The position numbers were made by a program, and so were the translations under genes. This document shows positions 1 through 6,127 of a DNA stretch of 7,772 nt, piece by piece (the first letter of the stretch is position 1; every line of letters starts with the position of its first letter). The notes under the pieces were generated by a model that searched no databases, had not been told where the DNA came from, and worked only from the letters and a program-made list of their open reading frames with translations. This stretch comes from Oscillospiraceae bacterium (GTDB taxonomy: Bacteria; Bacillota_A; Clostridia; Oscillospirales; JAAYXM01), in the NCBI GenBank assembly GCA_017408185.1, contig JAFQVE010000591.1, positions 1-7,772 of the forward strand, read 5' to 3'.

Positions 1-1
1 A

Positions 2-427
2 CCGATAATGCTGACAGACGGTCTTGAAGCATTGCTCTCTCCCTTAAAGAAGGTGCGCTTTCCCGTCCACGAGCTTTCTATGATGATGTCAATTGCCCTG
101 CGCTTTATACCCACGCTTATCGAAGAAACAGACAAGATAATGTCTGCGCAGAAATCGCGCGGAGCAAGCTTTGAAACCGGAAGCCTTATCTCCCGCGCAC
201 GTGCGCTTGTTCCCATTTTGGTTCCGCTCTTCATAAACGCATTCAAGCGCGCGGAGGACCTTGCGCTTGCAATGGAATGCCGTTGTTACCGCGGCGGAGA
301 AGGCCGCGTGAGACTTCGCGTTTTCAAGCTTTCTTCCATTGATATTTATGCATGCATTCTTTTTGCTGTCCTGTTTGCGGCAATTGCCGTAATCTCGGCA
401 AGCGTCAGCTTTGGAGTTGTGTTATGA
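2..427 (+). CDS. ecfT: Energy-coupling factor transporter transmembrane protein EcfT (3' part, 5' end outside window)
   Basis: This is the C-terminal 141 residues of EcfT, the membrane scaffold of ECF-type importers that couples the ATPases EcfA1/EcfA2 to substrate-binding S components for vitamins or metals. The frame is open to the left edge, so the ATG at position 8 is internal. Visible family landmarks are [12 protein letters not shown] near the start, the stretch [16 protein letters not shown], the two cytoplasmic coupling-helix motifs (AQKSRGASF at visible residues 49-57 and [13 protein letters not shown] at 90-102), and a last hydrophobic segment at about 114-140. The family usually has Ala-Arg-Gly at the first coupling site and Ala-Arg at the second; here they read Ser-Arg-Gly and Cys-Arg. 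The stop TGA overlaps the truA start (ATGA), so the genes are translationally coupled. An ecfA-ecfT-truA order is common in Firmicutes, so ecfA genes probably lie just upstream. Identity is secure from sequence recognition. Confidence 0.95.
   Translation, partial: PIMLTDGLEALLSPLKKVRFPVHELSMMMSIALRFIPTLIEETDKIMSAQKSRGASFETGSLISRARALVPILVPLFINAFKRAEDLALAMECRCYRGGEGRVRLRVFKLSSIDIYACILFAVLFAAIAVISASVSFGVVL
413..416 (+). promoter_or_regulatory. Ribosome binding site of truA
   Basis: GGAG lies 7 bases before the ATG at 424, inside the last codons of ecfT. It decides the truA start in favour of 424 and against the in-frame ATG at 352, which would add 24 residues unlike any TruA N-terminus. Confidence 0.8.
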
Positions 428-1185
428 GCAGAAATATCGCACTTTCGCTGTCTTATGACGGAACAGCGTACCACGGCTGGCAGACTCAGGCAAACGCCGC
501 AAGCGTTCAGTCTTCGCTCAACGCTGCCGTTTCATCTCTCTTTTGCGAGCCGCTCAAGGTTGTCGGCTGCGGAAGAACGGACACCGGTGTCCATGCAAAA
601 AAGTATGTGGCGTCAGTCCGCACCGGCTCCGATATTCCGGTATCGCGCATTGCTTACGCTTTAAGCTCGCTTTTACCAAAGGATATATCGGTAAAGAACG
701 CATTTGTTGTTCCCGATGATTTTCATCCTGTTCATTCCTGCATTGAAAAGGAATATACTTATTATATCAGCAACACACGGATGCGCGATCCGTTTTGGGA
801 AAGATACGCTCTGCACTACAGATATCCGCTCGATACAGAGCTTCTCTCGCTTGCCGCATCCCATTTTGTCGGAACCCACGATTTTGCTTCAATGCGAAGT
901 CTCGGCACTCCGGTGAAATCAACGATCCGCACAATATACAAATGCGACGTGACACGATGCGGCGATATTGTTTCTTTCACGGTTTCAGCAGACGGATTTC
1001 TATACAATATGGCGCGGACAATAGCCGGCACTCTCCTTGATGTTGCGGCAGGAAAAATCCGTGCCGGTGATATTCCGGAAATACTGGAAAGCGGAGACCG
1101 CGGACGTGCGGGGCCTACTGCACCGGCGCACGGTCTGCACATGACAAACGTTATATATCCCGAACGCTTCGGAATACAAATATGA
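424..1185 (+). CDS. truA: tRNA pseudouridine(38-40) synthase TruA
   Basis: TruA is a cytoplasmic enzyme that isomerises uridines 38, 39 and 40 in the anticodon arm of tRNAs to pseudouridine. The chosen start gives 253 residues, the usual TruA size. The N-terminus [20 protein letters not shown] is the classic first strand (YDGTxYxGWQ). The catalytic motif [11 protein letters not shown] spans residues 48-58, and its aspartate D53 is the expected nucleophile/base. The second half carries [19 protein letters not shown] (positions 892-948) and the conserved [19 protein letters not shown] at 991-1047. The end has [12 protein letters not shown], typical of the family. It overlaps ecfT by 4 bases and is followed after 18 bases by the next gene, so it is mid-operon. 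In many Firmicutes truA is followed by rplM-rpsI; that is not so here. No key residue is missing. Confidence 0.98.
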   Translation: MSRNIALSLSYDGTAYHGWQTQANAASVQSSLNAAVSSLFCEPLKVVGCGRTDTGVHAKKYVASVRTGSDIPVSRIAYALSSLLPKDISVKNAFVVPDDFHPVHSCIEKEYTYYISNTRMRDPFWERYALHYRYPLDTELLSLAASHFVGTHDFASMRSLGTPVKSTIRTIYKCDVTRCGDIVSFTVSADGFLYNMARTIAGTLLDVAAGKIRAGDIPEILESGDRGRAGPTAPAHGLHMTNVIYPERFGIQI

Positions 1186-1203
1186 TTTATTACGGAGGCT
1201 TAA

Positions 1204-2343
1204 ATGTCTGCAAAAAGAAAAGGAAGCAAGCACCTTTCAGGTCGTTTTGCCGTGTTTATCACAATACTGCTTTTTGTTTGCAGTGTCATATTTCTTAATA
1301 ACCGTATAACCTCGGGCTCACTTAAGCGGATTTCTTATTGGATATTCAACGGTGTACGCGGCGATGCCACGGAAGCATCAATTGCGTTTGATGCAAACGA
1401 GTATAACAGGTTTGCTGTTATAAACGGAAACTTATGTGTTGTTTCTCCGGAAAAGCTTATGTCTTACAAGCTCTCCGGAAAATCAACTCTCAATGAAGCC
1501 GTGCTTTTGCGATCGCCTGCGATATCTGCTTCTAAATCACGTTTTGCAGCATATGACCTCGGAGGACTTAACTTCTACGTTGCAACGCCGGAAAAGCTTT
1601 TATATTCCGGAACATGCGATGCTCAGATTTTAAACATCAGTATGAACAGCTCAGGTGATTTTACAGTCGTGACGGATGACGATGACTGCAAGTCTCTGGT
1701 AACCGTGTACGACTCAAAATTTGAACCGGTTTATAAATTCCACTCTTCCGAAAAATACATTTTCGATGCCGCTGTTTCCCCGGGCGGAAAAACCGTTGCA
1801 ATCGCGGCATACGGAACGACGGACGGAAGCTTTAACGCCGAGCTTCATCTTGGAAAAACCGCCGAAGAGAGCTTTTATGCAACAGTCCCTCTCGGCGCTT
1901 CAATGCCGCTTGATATCACTTACAGAAAAGACGGAAAAATCTTCGTTATCTGCAACGACAGAAGTCTTCTTCTTGATGGAAGCGGAAACCTGATTTCTGA
2001 AATATCCCACGAAGACATGCCGCTGAAAAGCTTTACCGCCGCTGACGGAAAACACATTGCCATTCTTCTTGATAATTATCAGAACGGCGGAAACACAAGG
2101 CTTCTGCTCGTTTCCGGAAACGGAACCTCAAAGGTTATGGATATCGGGGATGATGTTTATTCGATATCCTGCGCCGGCGACTATGTGTCTGTACAGTATG
2201 CTGATAAATGCACCGTGTATAACGACGAGCTTACTGCAGACAGTGAGTTTATGATTCCCGCATCAATCACGCACTGCATTGTAAATTCTGACGGCTCCGT
2301 GCTGTCTATAGGCGATAATTTTGCAATGCTTTATGTAGAATAA
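1204..2343 (+). CDS. Membrane-anchored beta-propeller-like protein (DUF5711-like), function unknown
   Basis: This is a 379-residue protein with a basic N-terminus (K4, R5, K6, K9, R14) and a single hydrophobic helix at about residues 15-31. That predicts a short cytoplasmic tail and an extracellular body of about 345 residues. The body has recurring short motifs of the form Ser/Asn-x-(Ser/Asp/Gly)-Gly followed by a beta strand, e.g. NSSGDFTVV (148-156), SPGGKTVAIA (192-201), RKDGKIFVI (241-249), AADGKHIAIL (279-288) and NSDGSVLSI (361-369). Such a pattern is expected of WD40/beta-propeller folds. The layout matches what I know of the clostridial family DUF5711; this assignment is by memory, not by search. 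A strong GGAGG at 1194-1198 sits 5 bases before the ATG. It lies 18 bases after truA and just ahead of a CvpA-like membrane protein, so an envelope-associated role is a reasonable inference. No catalytic motif is visible. Confidence 0.85.
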   Translation: MSAKRKGSKHLSGRFAVFITILLFVCSVIFLNNRITSGSLKRISYWIFNGVRGDATEASIAFDANEYNRFAVINGNLCVVSPEKLMSYKLSGKSTLNEAVLLRSPAISASKSRFAAYDLGGLNFYVATPEKLLYSGTCDAQILNISMNSSGDFTVVTDDDDCKSLVTVYDSKFEPVYKFHSSEKYIFDAAVSPGGKTVAIAAYGTTDGSFNAELHLGKTAEESFYATVPLGASMPLDITYRKDGKIFVICNDRSLLLDGSGNLISEISHEDMPLKSFTAADGKHIAILLDNYQNGGNTRLLLVSGNGTSKVMDIGDDVYSISCAGDYVSVQYADKCTVYNDELTADSEFMIPASITHCIVNSDGSVLSIGDNFAMLYVE

Positions 2344-2352
2344 AATGTTACC

Positions 2353-2357
2353 GGAGG
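2353..2357 (+). promoter_or_regulatory. Ribosome binding site that decides the CvpA-family start
   Basis: GGAGG is followed after 8 bases by ATG at 2366. An in-frame ATG at 2345 lies upstream of this site and has only the 3' end of the previous gene before it, without a Shine-Dalgarno sequence. The site therefore supports 2366 as the true start. Confidence 0.75.
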
Positions 2358-2365
2358 TGTTCGGA

Positions 2366-3076
2366 ATGGCTTTTACTCCTTTGATTGTTGACCTTGCCGC
2401 CGCGGCAATCCTTCTTTTCTCGGCACTGCGCGGAAGAAGCCGCGGACTGATAAAAACGCTTGCCGGGATTCTCGCGGTTGTTCTGGCATTTTCCTGTGCC
2501 GGTTTTCTCGCAGAGAAGGCAACTCCGTATATTTCAGAAAAATATGTTTCTCCTTACATAACCTCGGCAATTGAGCCAAAAAGCGAAGAGCTCACTCCGC
2601 AGGAAGCTGCATCCGATCCAACTGCCGTCGGCGACCTTTTCCTTGACCTCGGCTTTTCCGAGAACATCGTGCATGATGCGATTTCGGACTTTACGGAAGC
2701 AATGACAAAAAGTATCGTAACACCTATTGTTGCAATGACAAACAGCATAGCATATAAAATTACATATTCCGTTCTGTTCGTCATTTTCTTTCTGCTCTCT
2801 CTGCTTGTTCTGACGCTTTTATTCAAAATTCTGAACTTAGCGTCAAAAATTCCGGGAATCAATTTTATAAATAAAACACTCGGACTTATTTTAGGTATTA
2901 TATTGGGTTATCTTATATTAGTGGCACTTTCCTTCGTAATGCTGAAATTCGGGATAGTTCTCGACAGCGAAACAGTGAACAAAACATTCTTGCTGAAGAA
3001 TATTTTGAGCTTTTCTCCGATAACGGCACTCTCTGCCACACTTAAGCCGATGGGAGTCGAACACCTTAAGGTTTAA
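2366..3076 (+). CDS. CvpA family membrane protein
   Basis: This is a 236-residue integral membrane protein of the CvpA (colicin V production) family, whose members are multi-pass inner-membrane proteins linked to envelope homeostasis; the molecular role in Firmicutes is not settled. Predicted membrane helices are at about 4-21, 31-49, 132-156 and 172-195. The family hallmarks are the early small-residue and basic stretch ALRGRSRGLIKTLAGILA (residues 20-37) and the C-terminal signature PGINFINKTLGLILGIILG (163-181). A hydrophilic loop of about 75 residues (50-125) between helices 2 and 3, rich in Glu/Asp/Ser, is longer than in short CvpA proteins of about 160-180 residues but is common in clostridial versions. 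The start at 2366 is chosen because of the GGAGG at 2353; starting at 2345 would add seven residues. It follows the propeller-like gene after 22 bases and likely shares its transcript. A 48-base AT-rich gap follows. Confidence 0.85.
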   Translation: MAFTPLIVDLAAAAILLFSALRGRSRGLIKTLAGILAVVLAFSCAGFLAEKATPYISEKYVSPYITSAIEPKSEELTPQEAASDPTAVGDLFLDLGFSENIVHDAISDFTEAMTKSIVTPIVAMTNSIAYKITYSVLFVIFFLLSLLVLTLLFKILNLASKIPGINFINKTLGLILGIILGYLILVALSFVMLKFGIVLDSETVNKTFLLKNILSFSPITALSATLKPMGVEHLKV

Positions 3077-3124
3077 ACAGATAAAAAAAATGTCAATTTT
3101 ATATAAGACAGGAAGTTAAAAAAC

Positions 3125-3673
3125 ATGAATATACCGAATTTATTATCAATCTTCAGAATGTGTCTTGTTCCGGTTTTTGTGGTTGTCTTTTTCTCCGACA
3201 GCCCGCACGCGTATGCCTATGCCGCCGGCGTGTATGCACTTGCAGGTATAACCGATGTGCTCGACGGCATTATTGCGCGCAAATTCAACCTCATAACCAA
3301 GCTCGGCAAAATTCTTGACCCGCTCGCCGACAAAATGATGACAATAACAGTCTTTGTGTGCATATCAATCGCAGGGCTTATCCCATGGTGGATCATTGCA
3401 CTGATATTCGCAAAGGATTTTCTTCAGGTTATGGGCGGAGTCAAGCTTTACCACGAGGTCTCCGCAGTTTTCCAGGCAAATGTTTTCGGAAAGCTTGCCA
3501 CTGTCGTTCTCGTCATCGGAGGAATACTCATCCTTCTCTTTGACAAGATCATTCCTCCCGTGGTAAGAACCGTTTTTGCCTATGCAGCGGTAGCCGTATC
3601 CTTTCTCGCATTTTTCAGCTACCTCTGCCAGTATCTTAAATTCAAAAAAACACACGATACTACATCGTTTTAA
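3125..3673 (+). CDS. CDP-alcohol phosphatidyltransferase family protein (PgsA-like)
   Basis: This is a 182-residue membrane enzyme with the complete CDP-alcohol phosphatidyltransferase signature D-x2-D-G-x2-A-R-x8-G-x3-D-x3-D. The residues are D44, D47, G48, A51, R52, G61, D65 and D69. These aspartates bind the divalent metal and CDP-diacylglycerol, and D69 is the expected catalytic base. About six hydrophobic segments are present (roughly 7-23, 28-43, 72-85, 87-103, 121-139, 146-170). The length and the N-terminus MNIPNLLSIFRM resemble PgsA, which makes phosphatidylglycerol phosphate. However, the Arg-Glu after the fourth segment and the late GKxKT of canonical PgsA are replaced by K97-D98 and GKLAT (122-126). 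The acceptor alcohol (glycerol 3-phosphate or another) therefore cannot be fixed from sequence, and no symbol is given. A weak AGGAAG (3110-3115) lies 9 bases before the ATG. An AT-rich gap precedes it, with TATAAG at 3102-3107 but no recognisable -35 box. Confidence 0.93.
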   Translation: MNIPNLLSIFRMCLVPVFVVVFFSDSPHAYAYAAGVYALAGITDVLDGIIARKFNLITKLGKILDPLADKMMTITVFVCISIAGLIPWWIIALIFAKDFLQVMGGVKLYHEVSAVFQANVFGKLATVVLVIGGILILLFDKIIPPVVRTVFAYAAVAVSFLAFFSYLCQYLKFKKTHDTTSF

Positions 3674-3687
3674 TAAAAAACTAAAAG

Positions 3688-3693
3688 TATAAT
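3688..3693 (+). promoter_or_regulatory. Possible -10 box of a promoter for the clp gene
   Basis: A perfect TATAAT lies in the 45-base AT-rich gap before the Clp ATPase gene. No good -35 box is present: at 17-base spacing the hexamer is TCGTTT (3665-3670), which falls inside the end of the upstream gene. There is no extended TG. No CtsR-type heptad repeat (GGTCAAA) is visible nearby. This could be a genuine weak or activator-dependent promoter, or a chance match in AT-rich DNA. Confidence 0.35.
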
Positions 3694-3718
3694 CTATAAA
3701 AAGGATTGGTAAACTACT

Positions 3719-6025
3719 ATGCAGCCTACTTTATGCAGCAGATGCAAGAAAAACCTTGCCGTAATATTTATCACAAAGGTCGAAGGTGACAAGACCACAA
3801 GTGAAGGCATCTGCCTTAAATGCGCACGCGAGCTCGGAATAAAGCCCGTCGATGATTTTATGAAAAAGATGGGCATTTCCGATGAGGAGCTTGACGCAAT
3901 GACAGGAGAAATGATGGGTATGCTCGGCGAGTTTAGCGGAGACGAACTCCCCGCCCTTGCCGATGAAACCGCAGCAGAGGATGCTGACGGAAAAACAGCA
4001 ACCTTTCCTTTTCTCAACAAGCTTTTCGGTGCTGTTCCCCATCAGCCGGAGCAGCCATCACACACCTCCGCACCAACCGGAACAGAGCCGCGCAAGGGAG
4101 AAAAAAAGCCGCCGAAGTTTAAATTTCTCGACAACTTCTGTATTTCACTCACAGACCGCGCAAAAAGCGGAAAGCTTGACAGAATTGTCGGTCGCGATGT
4201 TGAAATTGAGCGCGTTATCCAGATACTCAACCGCCGTCAGAAAAACAACCCGTGCCTTATAGGTGAGCCGGGTGTAGGTAAAACAGCGATCGCCGAGGGT
4301 CTCGCTATAAAGGTAAGCGAAGGCAGCGTTCCCGCAAAGCTTTGCGACAAGGAAATATACCTTCTTGACCTTACATCGCTTGTTGCCGGCACTCAGTTCC
4401 GAGGTCAGTTTGAAAGCCGTATGAAAGGGCTTATTGACGACATAAAAAAGAAAGGTAACGTTATTCTTGTTATTGACGAGGTTCACACCCTTGTCGGTGC
4501 AGGCGATGCCGAAGGCTCAATGAACGCGGCAAACATCTTAAAGCCTGCCCTTTCCCGCGGCGAAATTCAGGTTATAGGTGCAACTACCTTTACCGAATAC
4601 AGAAAGCATATTGAAAAGGACAGTGCACTTGAGCGCCGTTTCCAGACGGTTATCGTGAACGAGCCGTCCATCGACGAAACCGTGGAAATAATCCGCGGTA
4701 TCGCGCATTACTACGAACGCTTCCACTGCGTGCACATAACCGACGAAATAGCACGCCTTGCCGTCACCCTTTCCGAGAGATATATAACCGACCGTTTTCT
4801 TCCGGATAAGGCAATTGACTTAATCGATGAAGCTTGTTCTGATTTGAATCTTAAGAGCAAAGCAATCACAGAGCTTATTCTTGTCGAGAAGAAGCTCTGC
4901 GAAATCGAAGCAGAGCGTGAGACGCTTCTGTCCGATACGTCTGAGCAGGCATTTGAACGCCTTGCTCTTTTAAAGAGCGAGGAATGCAAGCTGAAAGAGC
5001 GCCATGAAGAGCTTTCGCAAGAACCCGTTCCCGAGCTTTCCGAGGAGGATCTTGCAAGAGTTATCGAGCTGTGGACAAAGATTCCCGCATCTGCAATATG
5101 CGAAACAGAATTCAAGCGCTTATCCGAGCTTGAGAGCCGCTTAAAGCGGCGCATTATCGGTCAGGATGAGGCAGTTTCTGCGGTTGCCGCCGCAATAAAG
5201 CGCAACCGCGTGGGTATCTCACCGAAGAGAAAGCCTGTTTCCTTCCTCTTCACCGGCTCCACCGGTGTCGGTAAAACCGAGCTTGTAAAATGCCTTGCTT
5301 CCGATTTGTTCAACTCTCCCGAATCGCTTATCCGCCTTGATATGTCCGAGTTTATGGAAAAGCATGCTGTGTCGAAGCTTATCGGCGCGCCTCCGGGATA
5401 TGTCGGCTATGATGAAGCAGGACAGCTTACCGAAAAAATCCGCCGCAAGCCGTATTCCGTTGTCCTCTTCGATGAGATTGAAAAAGCACACCCTGATGTT
5501 CTCAACATTCTTCTGCAGATTCTCGACGACGGTCGCATAACAGATGCGCAGGGACGCGAGGTAAACTTTGAAAACGCGGTTATTGTTATGACCTCCAACG
5601 CGGGAAGCCAGTTCAAGGGCGGAACGGCAGGATTTAATCACTCTACCACTGAATACAACAAAGAAAAGACGATGAAAGCACTTTCTGATTTCTTGCGTCC
5701 GGAGTTTATAAACCGCATCGACGAAATTGTTGCATTCAATGCCCTTTCAAAGGAAAACTTCAAGGAAATTGCAAAAATTATGCTTTCCGACCTCACTGCT
5801 TCGCTTCGCGAGAAACAAATCACATTTACGTTTGATGATACACTTCTTGATTATCTCACAAATAAGTCCTTCTCCGAAAAATACGGTGCGCGTAATCTTC
5901 GCCGTACAATTCAGAAAGAGCTTGAGGACGAGATTGCAAATCTTATAATCGAGAACTTCGACAAAACAGTTTCTGAAATCTCCGTTTCCATAACGGATGA
6001 AAAAGTGAATATATCCATTGCATAA
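3719..6025 (+). CDS. clpE: ATP-dependent Clp protease ATP-binding subunit, ClpE-type (zinc-finger Clp ATPase)
   Basis: This 768-residue class I Hsp100 unfoldase is expected to feed unfolded substrates to ClpP in the cytoplasm. It has no double Clp_N domain; instead it starts with a four-cysteine zinc finger (C6, C9, C32, C35) like those of ClpE and McsA. A Met-rich segment (48-68) and a Pro/Glu-rich linker to about 133 follow. AAA domain 1 has VGRD (157-160), Walker A GEPGVGKT (182-189), Walker B VILVIDE (248-254), a QFRG pore loop (226-229) and arginines R306/R307. A charged, UVR-like coiled-coil middle region spans about 386-436. AAA domain 2 has IIGQDEAV (479-486), Walker A GSTGVGKT (513-520), Walker B VVLFDE (581-586), pore loop GYVGY (560-564) and sensor-2 GARNLRR (723-729). 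The ClpP-docking tripeptide appears to be AGF (637-639) instead of the usual V/I/L-GF. The symbol follows the domain architecture; automated pipelines may call it clpC. The ribosome binding site is modest (AGGA at 3702-3705, 13 bases from ATG). Confidence 0.96.
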   Translation: MQPTLCSRCKKNLAVIFITKVEGDKTTSEGICLKCARELGIKPVDDFMKKMGISDEELDAMTGEMMGMLGEFSGDELPALADETAAEDADGKTATFPFLNKLFGAVPHQPEQPSHTSAPTGTEPRKGEKKPPKFKFLDNFCISLTDRAKSGKLDRIVGRDVEIERVIQILNRRQKNNPCLIGEPGVGKTAIAEGLAIKVSEGSVPAKLCDKEIYLLDLTSLVAGTQFRGQFESRMKGLIDDIKKKGNVILVIDEVHTLVGAGDAEGSMNAANILKPALSRGEIQVIGATTFTEYRKHIEKDSALERRFQTVIVNEPSIDETVEIIRGIAHYYERFHCVHITDEIARLAVTLSERYITDRFLPDKAIDLIDEACSDLNLKSKAITELILVEKKLCEIEAERETLLSDTSEQAFERLALLKSEECKLKERHEELSQEPVPELSEEDLARVIELWTKIPASAICETEFKRLSELESRLKRRIIGQDEAVSAVAAAIKRNRVGISPKRKPVSFLFTGSTGVGKTELVKCLASDLFNSPESLIRLDMSEFMEKHAVSKLIGAPPGYVGYDEAGQLTEKIRRKPYSVVLFDEIEKAHPDVLNILLQILDDGRITDAQGREVNFENAVIVMTSNAGSQFKGGTAGFNHSTTEYNKEKTMKALSDFLRPEFINRIDEIVAFNALSKENFKEIAKIMLSDLTASLREKQITFTFDDTLLDYLTNKSFSEKYGARNLRRTIQKELEDEIANLIIENFDKTVSEISVSITDEKVNISIA

Positions 6026-6031
6026 AAATCG

Positions 6032-6061
6032 AGTAGGGGTTGCAACAAGGCAGCCCCTACT
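6032..6061. terminator. Bidirectional hairpin terminator between convergent genes
   Basis: A 12-bp stem (6032-6043 pairing with 6050-6061, with one G-T wobble) encloses a 6-base loop. Its base is AGTAGGGG/CCCCTACT. It lies 6 bases after the clpE stop. On the + strand it is followed by a weak T-rich run (TTATCTT). On the - strand it is followed after a few bases by TTTTT, so it can also stop transcripts from the hydrolase gene. The GTAGGGG...CCCCTAC shape resembles small palindromic repeats found in many copies in gut Firmicutes, so it may be one copy of a dispersed element. The rest of 6062-6127 shows nothing recognisable. Confidence 0.7.
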
Positions 6062-6127
6062 TTATCTTCGCTTCTATCGGCATTCATTAACAAAACACCT
6101 ATTTTGATTTACAGTGCTTAGCTACAT

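Noticed and set aside
352..423. Upstream in-frame ATG extending truA by 24 residues
   Set aside because: The added residues are the ecfT coding sequence in another frame and do not resemble TruA; a GGAG lies correctly before the ATG at 424.
2345..2365. Upstream ATG for the CvpA-family gene
   Set aside because: No ribosome binding site precedes it, while GGAGG at 2353-2357 is well placed for the ATG at 2366.
3071..3078. GTTTAAAC palindrome at the end of the CvpA-family gene
   Set aside because: It is an 8-base palindrome that includes the stop codon, with no second copy or context to suggest a regulatory site.
3102..3107. TATAAG as a -10 box for the phosphatidyltransferase gene
   Set aside because: The sequence at the -35 distance (AGATAA) does not match, and the gap is simply AT-rich; not strong enough to list as a promoter.
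4711..5154. 147-residue antisense open frame inside clpE
   Set aside because: It is fully covered by the well-supported AAA+ coding sequence, is Ser/Arg-rich as expected of a shadow frame, and has no recognisable domain.
5219..5641. 140-residue antisense open frame inside clpE AAA-2
   Set aside because: It overlaps strongly conserved Walker motifs on the other strand and shows no family resemblance.
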